This document shows, in pieces, positions 22,241 through 32,456 of a DNA stretch of 64,000 nt. Under the pieces are notes generated by a model. It was given only the letters and a program-made list of their open reading frames with translations, was not told the origin of the DNA and did not search any database. The DNA is from Staphylotrichum longicolle (taxonomy: Eukaryota > Ascomycota > Sordariomycetes > Sordariales > Chaetomiaceae). Location: positions 1-64,000 of the forward strand of contig JAHCVI010000001.1 in assembly GCA_019096155.1 (NCBI GenBank), read 5' to 3'. Positions within the stretch are counted from its first letter, which is position 1, and every line of letters begins with the position of its first letter. Position numbers and translations under genes: made by a program.

Positions 22241-22994
22241 CTACTCAAAACGTTCTCTGTATATTCTCTTCACTCCTATCTCGATAGCGAATCCGAAAGT
22301 TACCCCGTGCTCCTTGCTGGTTCCTGCGTGGAGCACCTCGTCCACTATATCGCGAGGGTTCTTAGCTATATCTAGCGGCGGGAGCTTCACGACTGTATCG
22401 GGGTCGAACAGCGAGACAACAAGCGGGATAGGGAATTCCTCGCCGGTGGCGGTGAGGATGGGGTCTCGCTACCCGGTTCCGTTGTGTAAGTAGTATCCGG
22501 GACTAAAGTTGAGGGGGCCCCGGGGCGTATAGCCGAGGTGGTATTTGACTAGGTAGAGGAAGTTGTCTTCAGTCGCGCCCTAAAGCTTGTGGGACTTTAG
22601 CGCGCTTAAGAGGAAGGAATAGTTGGCGTAGAGGTTTATGGCTGGGGGGAATGGGCGGTATCCGATGAAGGCGGCCGTAGGTAGGGTCCGGTCCAGGTCT
22701 CGACTGACTGAGGTCTGATCGCCGTTGGTGTTAGATATGGTAAAATTGCAAATATTGGGTGGGATCAGGGGATGGTGTAGCATCAGTCTGGTGAGATGGT
22801 GGAAGTGTTGCCTGTGCTGGTTGTACCAGTCGCTAGGGAGCTGGAGATGGCAGAATCACAAAACGGATGTGACGAGCAAGAACAAGAAAGGACACAAAAA
22901 GACGGGGAGTTCTCTCTGTTGGGAAAGAACACGCGAGTAAGAAGCGACGCTGCACACTCGGCCGAGGGAGGCGCCTAGGATGGGGGAGCTCGTG
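22241..22994 (-). pseudogene. Unrecognised relic with four in-frame stops
   Basis: One minus-strand frame reads as protein over about 250 codons but is broken by TGA (22858-22856) and TAG (22582-22580, 22471-22469, 22243-22241). Visible segments are a hydrophobic stretch (FLCPFLFLLVTSVL, a possible membrane helix), AFIGYRPFPPAINLYANYSF, DNFLYLVKYHLGYTPRGPLN and LVVSLFDPDTVVKLPPLDIA, ending RERFE followed by TAG. All three TAGs can be explained as TGG or CAG losses. A further exon may lie at about 23020-23200, where GTAAGC follows a coding-like stretch. I do not know the family. Confidence 0.6.
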
Positions 22995-23395
22995 ACAGCG
23001 ATTCAATAAACGGACGCTTACCCGGATGGCGGGAACACGCCAATTTAGGAACCAACACTTGCTTCCTGCATGTCTCCCATGGGCCAGTACACGTCGGCAC
23101 CGACCGCGTGTGAATGGCGTGAGTATCTAAGCAGCCCATCCCGGGCAGATTCGGGTCGAAGCGAAGTGACCTGGAACTCGCTCCACCTCTGAGGAGCAAC
23201 TATTGGGGGGGAAACATTTTAGAACTAACATAAGCAAGAGGTAGTGAACACAAATGTTGTCCAAAACAAGGGCAGTAATTAGGAGACAACGTCCATCCCG
23301 ATCGCAACAACGCTCGCTCCTTGAACCCCGAGACGACAACTCGCCGTGGCTTCCTGTTCAAGAGGCAATTATGGACAGCGGACCACCTGCTGAAT

Positions 23396-24633
23396 TCAGA
23401 ATTCAACGGCGGTGCGTATAAAAGAATACTGCCAAGCTGGGACCAGTGAGATCATTACAGCCGAAACCCAGATATAACCAACGAGCCGTCTCACAAACGC
23501 AAACCGGGCAGGCAGACAACGGCGGCCCTTCTCTCGCCACCCCAGCCATACCCTTTTGAAAGCAATCTCCACTAGGATGATAGCATAATTGGAGAGGAAG
23601 AAACGAAACTCGGCCGCAGCGTTGGCCCTGCCCAGCATTACCCAGTTGGTCACTACGTGGCATGCGGCCGATATGCAGAACACACTTAACGCCCGAGCCG
23701 CTTTCCCAAGATACCATCCTTGCGAAACGGCTGTTGATTGAACCGCAGCTTGGCCACCGGTGTTGTTCCAGGTACAATCCCCGCTCGACGACCTTGGTCA
23801 AGGACGAATGGGATGTAGGCGTCGACAAGGGGGACATACAGGCGATGCCAGAAGACGCCCCAGAACCGCCGTAGAGAGGTAGCTTCCCAGATACTTCCGA
23901 AGAGCGGCGGCTATTCACCCGGTTGGTCCCAGCCAAGAACAGACACAAACACCACAGCCAGTAGGTCGTGGGCGCTAACGAGGAGGCAATACGTGCTCCA
24001 TATCCACTGGGACGATATCATCGCCCTTAGCAAGACATCGCGTACCATTGTAGGAGGTCGCAGGCCCTGCTTGTCCGGGCCAAAGTCGGAGACCGTGATG
24101 CGCAGCTCGTGAAGGGCCTTGGCGGCGAGAGCCATCCCGGTTTGGTGTAGTAGCAGCAAGGATGCGGCGCGCAGGCATCGAAACGCGGCAAGGCGAACCC
24201 GGGTCCCGGAGCTGAGGTCCTTTGCCTCCCCGCCGCTGCCCTAGTGTCCAGGTAACAGGAAGCATAGCCGGCGAATTTTGACTGAAGCGCGGTGGATGGC
24301 GCGGAATCGCTCCACCGGAGAGATGTTGGTAAAACCAGATTTGACCACCACTCCCTCAATACAGAGGAGGCACAGTGTCTACAAGGTAGCCGAGGTAATC
24401 GCAGGGATAAGGAGTTGTGGGAAGGGAGTCAGGGGCATACCGCTAAGGCTGATGGCAATTGCAGAGCCCAGGACATACAGGACGGTCAAGACATGACGGG
24501 CGATGCTAGAGGATGGCCGTTGGATTGCAAGACAGAAAACCAAAGCTGATAGAAAGAATGAAAGCAAAAGGCAAAGGGCATGTAACGTTGACGTCGACCA
24601 GAAGGTCAAGGATAAGTTTGAAAGGGACAGCAT
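23396..24633 (-). pseudogene. Wax-synthase-like membrane-bound O-acyltransferase, broken
   Basis: One frame runs from the ATG at 24633 for about 315 codons and matches the MBOAT/wax-synthase type of fungal acyltransferase. It begins with membrane helices (ALCLLLSFFLSALVFCLAI), followed by SPVERFRAIHRASVKIRRL and LFGSIWEATSLRRFWGVFWH, the family's key FW..WH motif. TAG stops interrupt it at 24381-24379, 24243-24241 and 23913-23911; the last replaces the Trp expected before PPLFGS. Near 23690 the reading shifts to another frame (ARALSVFCISAACHVVTNWV), which carries the catalytic-His region to the end at 23396. Related enzymes acetylate terpenoids in fungal clusters. Three TAGs and a frameshift make it a clear pseudogene. 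Confidence 0.85.
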
Positions 24634-25129
24634 TTTCGTTCTTACTTGAGTTCAAAGGTTTTCTTACATCCACAAAGCCTAGTGGTTTCCAAATATTTAT
24701 CGACAGCCGAGAGGTTCAGCAAAATAATGCATTCATTTTCGAAACGTTGCTCAGGTATCCTCGCCGGCCGGGAAGCTGGGATTGTTCGCGCCCCCCGCCA
24801 ACAACTCCTCAGTTGTTGGTCTCGCACGGCTATATCGAGTTCACGCAGGGCATGGCGCGGGGATGAAGACGGGACACAAGTTGCCATCGTTGATTGCTAT
24901 CGCCTCTGTCTTAGTAAAAGCGGGGGACGATGAACGACCGTGAGCGTTCATTACAATAACAAGCATATAACGGGGAGTCATCTCCCATTAAATTTCCAGT
25001 TTCGACGAACTGCAAGCTTCTCCCGGTCTTCAATCACATCGTCTATCAAACCTCTCCCCCTTCCGTTTTATTGCATAATCACACATCACATTGAACCCTC
25101 TCATCAACTCCTGCTCACCTTTCATCAAT
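24634..25129. other. Intergenic, nothing recognised
   Basis: There is no supportable gene between the acyltransferase relic and the small secreted-protein gene. A pyrimidine-rich leader precedes 25130. Confidence 0.55.
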
Positions 25130-25649
25130 ATAGGCGCTGTTACAATCGGTCATACCATTGCTATCCTCATCTTTCGGAGCGCGTTCGCAGGCGAAATTAG
25201 CAACTATTGCCGCTACAACCAAGGACCTGGTTGTGCCACCAAACGCAGCTTCTTTACCAAGATGGCGCGTGGCGACGTCGGCCTGTGCAATGTGCCCCAG
25301 TACAATTTCGACATGTGTCGGGATCAAATCAAGTCTCAGGTTGACAAGGGAGTCAAGATTTGGACTTCCATACCTTCGGCAGGAAGTAAGTTTGTGCATC
25401 CGAAGCCCCCATCACCCTACTCTGCCCGAGGCACCCACGACTCCGTCCCCGTGCTGACAGCAACCTCTTCCGTTGCCAGCTGCGCAGTTTAACGACGTCC
25501 CCCCTGCCTGCATGAACCTTCCCGTCGTCTTGTCGGGCTCCTGTACCGGCGAAGGCCCTCGTCCGGTTCCCTGTGGCTCGGCATGCATTCAGTTCAGGGG
25601 TGTGACCGACGACCAGATGCGCGAGATCTCCAGCTACCTCCGCGGTTGA
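25130..25649 (+). pseudogene. Small secreted Cys-rich protein with ATA in place of the start codon
   Basis: Exon 1 (25130-25385) and exon 2 (25480-25649) join in frame through GTAAGT...GCCAG and give 141 residues. The start region reads ATA-GAVTIGHTIAILIFRSAFA, a good signal peptide except that the first codon is ATA, not ATG; no other in-frame ATG precedes it. The mature part (EISNYCRYNQGPGCATKRSF and onward) has eight cysteines, in pairs such as CNVPQYNFDMC and CGSAC. This is either a lost start codon or a gene whose first exon lies further upstream, with AATATAG as the acceptor. The family is not recognised; effector-like in size and composition. Confidence 0.55.
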
Positions 25650-26505
25650 GGTGGCCAGATTGTCTTGACAGCCTGTGGTTCCTTGCCAGGTGAGTGGCAA
25701 CGGGGCTTGGCACATCGTGCCAACTGTGGCGTGTCAGAGATTGGGGTGTTGACGAGGACGGGATCGTGCTCCTGGTCTGGATTCAAACTTTCGATACAAT
25801 GTGGTGGACTATGCAACGCTTTCAATTCCTTTCGCTCTTTTTCGTACAACGATTCGTGTTGGTTTTGTGTTAGAAACTACGGACTGGGGGAGGAGCGCGC
25901 TTGAGGATCGAAGGAGAGCCAAGGGATTTCTTTTTTCTTTCGTACACTTCTCGGCATTGCGTTGCCTCGCTGTATTTTCGAAGCTCAACCTTCGCAGCAG
26001 TAGTAGGTACCCTCAAACAATCACTGGACGTTCAGAAAATGGTCACAGTTTTGCTTTTAGACAAAGGCTTAATGGACCAAACGCTACAGTGCAATTTCAT
26101 ATAATACTGGAGAATAAAGATTGCATTTGACAGGCACCCTTATTACCACAGCTCGTTGTCCAGCCGTTTGCCAGCCTAGATTAGGGGCCGAACCCTCCCT
26201 CCACTGGCCGTCGGGCATTCAAGACTCACGAGTCGTTGAGCGGCCCTGAGACGCCGTCGATGTTCCTCATTGTTGACACAAGCACATCAAAAGGCTCACA
26301 CTACATGTGTAATTTGGCTCGTTGCTTCATGCGGACGCGACATTTCCATGCATTCTAGAGACAGTAAACAGGTCCACGACACGATCAATGACTCCAAGCC
26401 ACTTTTGACGTTGAGCACCACGCACATCCCCTCCACCTGGTCCCACTTCCATCATGATCCTACTCCAGCTCCCAGTGGCGACAGTGTGCTAATATGGAGT
26501 CCATC
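25650..26505. other. Intergenic, nothing recognised
   Basis: This holds the 3' flanks of two genes that face each other. No feature is supportable. Confidence 0.55.
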
Positions 26506-26854
26506 TTAGCAAGTCACACAGCGCGAGTTGCAGCAACCGAGGCACTTGCTCATCCGAGCGCCATGCTCGCAAGCCGTCCTGCACGCACCCGTCGTGCACG
26601 CAGCGCAGGCCCTTCTCACGACACCCCCGCACAGCTCGTTGCAGGCGTTCAAAGATCCGCCGTTTGGACAGCCGGCTCCTGACGACCCATCATGTCAGTT
26701 TGTGTACTTCTCACCCAAGACCGGGGGAATTTCAAGACTGCCAATGATTGCACGTACTTGCTTCCACGCCGGCTTCACGTTCAACCATGTCTCCCGGCAT
26801 GGCGACAGCGCCGAGGACCAGGGTGAAGAGCGTGGCAATAGCGGTGACCTTCAT
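26506..26854 (-). CDS. Secreted 12-cysteine peptide, two exons
   Basis: Exon 1 (26854-26758) encodes a clean signal peptide, MKVTAIATLFTLVLGAVA, followed by a short acidic stretch (MPGDMVEREAGVEA). The 79-base intron 26757-26679 has GTACGT and GTCAG borders. Exon 2 (26678-26506) encodes 56 residues with 12 cysteines. Lengths add to 270 bases, so the frame is kept through the splice and ends at TAA, giving 89 residues. Cysteine spacing after the splice is C-x8-C-x3-C-x7-C-x2-C-x4-C-x3-C-x8-C-x2-CC-x3-C-x2-C. A small, secreted, disulphide-dense peptide fits an antimicrobial or host/competitor-interaction role, but no family is recognised and function is open. The signal peptide, splice and frame agreement make a chance frame unlikely. 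Confidence 0.75.
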
Positions 26855-28102
26855 TGTAGCGGGTGTTCAACGGTTTACTGGGAGAAAAGGTGGATGGGTC
26901 GAGGTGTTGTGATTTGGTCGCTTGATGTTGCGAGAACTCTGAGATTGTTTGCCTTTCAAGGAGGCAGTTGGCCTCTTTTTATACACAACTCCGCTGCTGT
27001 AGACTCCAGGAACCCAATCCCACGGACTAATTCCCGTCATCTTCAAGCCCTCAGACAAACGTTTCTTCCCGAGGCTCCCAGAAGACAAAGTTTCGTGCAG
27101 CATCTCCAACCCCAGAGCGTAAGAAGTCAAGTGCCATTTGTCATACAAGCAATAGTGTCACTAGCGACAACCATGTTGAGAACCGGAATCTCTACTCCGA
27201 ACTCAAGATGTCGACTTGCAGAGCCAAGCAGTGGGCGAATTTTGACTCTGTCGGGTTGCTTACCCGTTGGCTCACGGTCCTGTCTTAGAATTTTGGCTAA
27301 GTCGGGGCATCTGTTCCCCGAAGCTTGTTCGGGAGATGCTTCCATCACGGCCCCGCCGGATAGAGAAGCCAGAAAGTTTTCCGACGGCCGAGCGGACCGG
27401 TCAAAGGCAGCGGCACGTACTGAGCGGGTGGACTTGGTGTCTATGAAGGACTGGGTTGGGCGAATGAGAGTCTCAGAGTGTGCTCTCCGCTCTTCTCACT
27501 TGGTGCATAACGTTAGCCCTGCCGACATTCTGAGCATCCAAACATGGATTCGATCAAATTGCCAATCTCATCTCGGTTTTCCTTCGTTATCGACCGAGAT
27601 GGGTCCCTTCGTGGTCGGTGGGCACGCTCAGGTTCGGGACTTAAAGCTCCACCCAAAACCGGTGGCTACTTGAAACGGACAAGGAGATCACTCAAACTTG
27701 TCTCCGGATCTGCCTGATTGTGCACCGTAAGAGCCTTCACCGATTCGGACAACAGTAGACGGTATAGACCCAGGGGCTTTGGACATAAGACCCGAGTTCC
27801 CCTGGGTCCATCGACTCATTACACGGCTTCCTCGCTTGTTGGCGAGTTGCACTGACACAAGCCCTCCGCTTCTACTCATTCTCACCCGTCCTTCATCGCC
27901 TGTCGCCTTGCAACGGTCATGAGTAAATAAAGCGACCGTATACCATGCCCAGCGCAACTTTTGGGGGGGGGGGGCAATTGGCCCAATGATTGTCATCAAA
28001 TTTAAGCCGGCATCCAGTACCTCTCAGGCGTCTCGGCTAACAAGGTACCTTACCCACCCACCATCCCGAGTGATCTGCCCATCGTCTAAGTGCTACAGCA
28101 GC
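26855..28102. other. Intergenic, nothing recognised
   Basis: A long plus-strand open frame across 26528-27673 overlaps the peptide gene antisense and continues here, but has no protein-like features. A run of 12 G lies at 27963-27974. Confidence 0.55.
27963..27974. repeat. Run of 12 G
   Basis: A mononucleotide G run lies between two secreted-protein genes; its length is likely to be uncertain in sequencing. Confidence 0.9.
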
Positions 28103-28468
28103 TCACCAGGTGCAGGGCACTTCGGGCCACCAGTCGTGCCAACAGCGATTGGGGTAGCAAACCAGAGGGGTGCCGGCGGGGTTCTTTCTGAAGCAGCGCT
28201 TGTTCTGACCGCCAAACCTGAAGTGGCCTCGCCAGTTGGTCCAATCGACACAAAACTCCACCATGCCAGGAACGTTGGGTACACGGCAGCCTTCGCTGGC
28301 ATCAACCCAGTATCTACCGTAATCGGTGTTGAAATGGCTGTACGTCGCTGTCCAATAGTTATACCAGCAGGTAGAGATGTCGCAGTCCCATTCGGTTTCT
28401 AGAGAGTCGGCTACAACCGAGGTCACATGCCCGGCGAGGGCGGTGAGGAGGATGGCACCAAGACGCAT
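28103..28468 (-). CDS. Small secreted Trp-rich protein with eight cysteines
   Basis: An intronless frame of 121 residues begins with a signal peptide, MRLGAILLTALAGHVTSVVA. The mature protein of about 100 residues has eight cysteines and ten tryptophans (for example CWYNYW, DWTNWRGHF, CWHDWWPEVPCTW), an unusual composition. The even cysteine number suggests four disulphides. The promoter side is at 28469 onward. No family is recognised; its size, secretion and position fit an effector-like or antimicrobial protein. Confidence 0.8.
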   Translation of the reverse strand: MRLGAILLTALAGHVTSVVADSLETEWDCDISTCWYNYWTATYSHFNTDYGRYWVDASEGCRVPNVPGMVEFCVDWTNWRGHFRFGGQNKRCFRKNPAGTPLVCYPNRCWHDWWPEVPCTW

Positions 28469-30287
28469 TGTGGCTGCTACAGATGCTCAATGCTATTAGC
28501 AACATGGTGGGCAAGAAAGGAAAATGGGAGGGAATGTAGCTGTCATACTTTTGTCAGGGGACTTTGTTGTGAGATCCTTGAGAGCAGATCCAGTGGCTGG
28601 CGATTGAAGTTGGGTTCCTGTTGGGGAGTAATTACTCGAAGACTTGGAGAGCCAACCTCAATTGATTTATAGACTTCTCCTTGCTGTCTGATCAGACACC
28701 ACAAGAATCCTCCCTGCGGCTTGACCACCGTAACCCAGCAAAGCGGAAAGAGGAACCGTCAACTTCCGAGAACCCCAGCCTCCAGGCACCGCATCTGCCT
28801 TGAGCATTATTTTTACGCTTGCATGGATTGTGCCTGTACGAGCAGAGCGGTCCAATTATTGACTGACGTTGGCTCGCTTGCACCTCGCTTCATCGCTTGC
28901 AGCCACCCGGACCCAGCGAACGTTGTGTGCTATTTGCAGAAACCACCGCATCTCAAGACCACACGCTGCTCCTGAACTGGGTTTAGTTGGAGACCGAGCG
29001 TTCTCTCACCAACAGTGGGGCGGTTGAGATCCCGGACTGTACCCCCGACTTCGGAATGGATCCGTCACCCAACTCTGTGTCCTGTCCTGAACCAACTTCT
29101 GAACACCACATGCAAGGTCTTGGTGGACGAGATGCAGACCTAACAACCTGTCGAAGGAAGACCGGCTTGTTTCCCCGGACGCTGGACACTCAGCAGCTAC
29201 TCCGCGCTAAGACGTGCTAGCAATCCTACAGTAACACGTTGGGTTGTCAATCTTGCAGCTTACCCTGGTTTGCATCTCCCCAGCCCTCCAGGGGTGTTAA
29301 TTTAACCTGACCAACAACTTTGCGAATACGAACAAGCGCGGGGAGTTTGAGGCCTGATGGACCATGTTCTAGTCGCTCCAGCCATTGCATGTCACAGCAG
29401 GTTCCTTGACTTGGACTTTGAAATCTGCCTCTGAAAGGTCAAGAAGAGTTAGAGTTAAAATGAAGATGACCATAATCCTTTCGCGATTTGATATTCAAGA
29501 TGAAGAGAAAAGACGACGACTCAGGCGGCAAGGCGGAGATCCTGAACTGGCCAGACTTCTCAAGCGAGAGAGCTCGTCACGGGGTCAACGCGAGGCTAGC
29601 GACGCCATGCAGCATCAAGATCAACCGGGTCGATGCTGGTGCGCAATCAGAATGCGGGGCGGCCCGGGCTTGCCTTCGATACGACGCCGAACGGAGAATC
29701 GCGAGCGAGTTGGGTCTAAACAGATTGGGGTCCAAGAACGTTGGGGGCCAAGAGAGTTGGGTCAAAGCACATTGTGGCCCAAGCAGAGCCCTTCGTCAGA
29801 TCAGACAGCAGTGAGTGTGTGGAAGCCTGCCATGTTCTATTTTGATCTTTGGAAGGGGTGGCGTGTTACGGTTTCGAATGGCGCTGGTGGGCCAGATACT
29901 GAGAACATTGTTCTTCAGAAGATTGCCGTCGTTGGCGGAGTCCAGTCTATGTCAACATTGTAAGGTATCGGAAGCTCGTTAATTGAAGGCAGGCCTCTGG
30001 GCCGGTGATGTGGCCTGCTCTCTACGCCACCAAGCCCCTCTCAACAACGTCAACGTCGAGCAGCCGAAGCGTATTTCAGTTTGTGTCTTCTTTGATTTTA
30101 CCCCTCTTCCCCTCGAATTGAACATCTTCCCGTGAGGCGGTCCCGTGAGCGCTGCTGGAATTTTGATGATGAAAGCGTTCACGGCTCATGGACCTCCCCA
30201 TCCCTCCGGCACCTGTTTTTGGGAGATTCCACGGTATGGCGACCACTTCCTCCCCAAACAAGCAAATGCCGCCAGACATGCGGATAA
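28469..30287. other. 1.8 kb without a certain gene
   Basis: Two overlapping frames lie at 29385-29963 and 29488-29814 (+). The second has some protein-like text (KRKDDDSGGKAEILNWPDF) but no family features or start context, so I do not call it. The rest is empty. Confidence 0.45.
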
Positions 30288-30623
30288 ATACTTAGGGTTA
30301 AGAGGCTGACGCGTAGTACCCCAGGAACCGTCGTCACGAACCATTTTCTCGTTCTCGACAAGTCACCATCGAGCATCACGTTTAGGGGCTTCCTCACGCC
30401 CAACCAGTCACCTCCAACACCCCAGGAGCTAGAAAACCTATTTGAGCTATCTGCCACCGCGGACGAGAAGAGCCAGCAGGTCGAGTTCAGGCTGAAATGC
30501 ATCACTCTTGATAGCACCGATCTAACAGCCAGGGAGGACCCATACGGTGGGCTTCTAGGGCTGGTACACAGGCAATATGCAAAACTACTGGTCGAAGCGG
30601 CGGTCAGACATTGTATACGATAG
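30288..30623 (+). pseudogene. Orphan C-terminal gene fragment without a start codon
   Basis: The frame from 30288 to the TAG at 30621 is 111 codons and strongly protein-like: TPGTVVTNHFLVLDKSPSSI, PPTPQELENLFELSATADEK, VEFRLKCITLDSTD, GGLLGLVHRQYAKLLVEAAV. A TAA stands directly upstream and no ATG is present, so this is the tail of a gene whose front is missing. The closing segment (LHRQYAKLL-like) reads as a conserved C-terminal helix, but I cannot name the family. It is probably a translocated or partly deleted relic. Confidence 0.5.
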
Positions 30624-32456
30624 ACTCGGACTGCTCGCAGTTCTCCTGTGTACCTCTACCTGTATAGTAAAAGATACCCCACTCACACATAGAAAGCGCC
30701 TGGAATCTGGATCGCCGCCTCTTGGGCTACAGGAATTGTCTGCAGACGACACGAGCAGCCATTTCTGATTTCTCAGCGCTCAGCTTGAGTGTTGCGCGGA
30801 ATTTTCCCATCCCAGCATGCGTTCAGTACAGTAATGGCCAGATTTGAAACCGAACATGTGCTTCACTCTTTTGTCTGCCCTTCTCTCCGCAGGTGATTCC
30901 CTCCAGGTACCTTAGTTATCACCTGATCCGGTTGTTCCATGACTTTAGTGAGACACTTCAGTTTCCCAAGTCAACATTTGATCGGTTCTGACGTGAGAGC
31001 CCGCGGCGTCAAATCGGAGTGGAATCGCTGACTGATATCCTGATACGCGAGGTCTTTCTGCGAGCTAATAGAATGAAAATGAAGGCAGCACAGAATCAAG
31101 CCAAGGTAAGAAGCACAAATAAAGCATTGCAGAAGGGGATCCATGTCACTTGAGGCAAGGTGGATAGCACACGGTCTGTTACACAGTATAGCAGGGCACT
31201 GTTGCATTGCCAAGTCTTCATCCCCTCTTCGTCAGAGACACTCGTGGGCCTGAAGCAACTGCGTCTTGCCATGTCTCAGCCCGTGTCCCACCCACCAGAA
31301 TACACGTTGCTGCCTGCAACCCCAGCCGAGGCGGTCAACGAACACCTCTCAGCAGCAGTATGTGGCTCCCCTTACATGATGCAGGTCACACAGCGGGCGC
31401 TTCGCCGATGACTCAGGTGCAACTGCACGGATTTTGCATGAAGAGCCAGCTGCCATGAGAAAGGGATAAGATAAATTTGTCTCTCCCGGCTTGGAGGATA
31501 AAGGCTCGAAATAGTATCTCACCTTACCTGCTTATGTACCATTTCTTGTATTTGCAATAACTTTTGGAGGAGGAAAGGTTCCTGGCAGGCTTGAAGTTAC
31601 ACAGATGCAAACGATGGGCCATTGAGGCGCGAAAATCTACTTGCAGTCCGCACTGTTCTTTTCAATGACAACAGAGCTGCCTTCAGTGCCAACAGGGGTT
31701 CAATTCGTGGATTGCTGCCTCCACCTCTCCGCCTTGGGCCGGTTTCCCCCGCCTCGAGCCGTCTTTTCTTACTTGCATGAGCGTGGCGGGAGTCTGGAGA
31801 CCAGCCACTCAATCGGAAAGGATGTCGCAAGCGATGTAGCACTGGAAGGATTTTATTCCTTGCCCTATGGCACCACCTGCATGATACCGAGTAATTCGTA
31901 GCGTTCCCGGGCCAAAACCAATGTCAAGATGGTTTAAGCAGCTTTCGAGTTCCCATTGGCACTTCCCAATTTATCATCTTTTTTTTATCATTTCTTTTCA
32001 TCCCACAGAGACATCGATCCAGCATGGCTTTGGGGGCGGGGAACAAGGTGCAAGACACGGGTTGACGTGTGGTCATGACACACCCTGCCTCGAGAGATGA
32101 GCAGAATGCAGTGACCTTGTGAATTTGTGATAAATTGCCAGAACACGGGTCATATAAGGTTCTCAGAATCCCTGGCCCGGCTATTCTCTTGCCGGATCCC
32201 GTCTCATCCACTCATGACCCTAGTATTGTAGTGATGTATTGGTTGGCTTGGTGGGGTTATTGCTGATTTTCTCTTCTTCCTGTCCCTTCGCCCATTCCTT
32301 CCGTTCGAGACCCACGATGTTGCTCCACCCTCTCAACACCCCCAGGCGCTTCAGTTTTCTCAAGTGGAGAGCTTCAACAGAGGATGGCGTCTCAAAACCT
32401 CGGCCCGCCTGGTTGGGGCCATTATCCGGCATCTCTGCCAAACTCACTACATCAAC
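30624..32456. other. 1.8 kb without a supportable gene
   Basis: Only short frames without features are present. The last part is the promoter of the GMC oxidoreductase; the reading frame stays open from 32364, but the signal peptide supports the start at 32457. Confidence 0.55.

Noticed and set aside
26528..27673. 381-codon plus-strand frame
   Set aside because: It overlaps the 12-cysteine peptide gene in antisense and has no motif, signal peptide or consistent composition.
30290..30296. TTAGGGTT as an internal telomere remnant
   Set aside because: A single unit of this length occurs by chance; no array is present.
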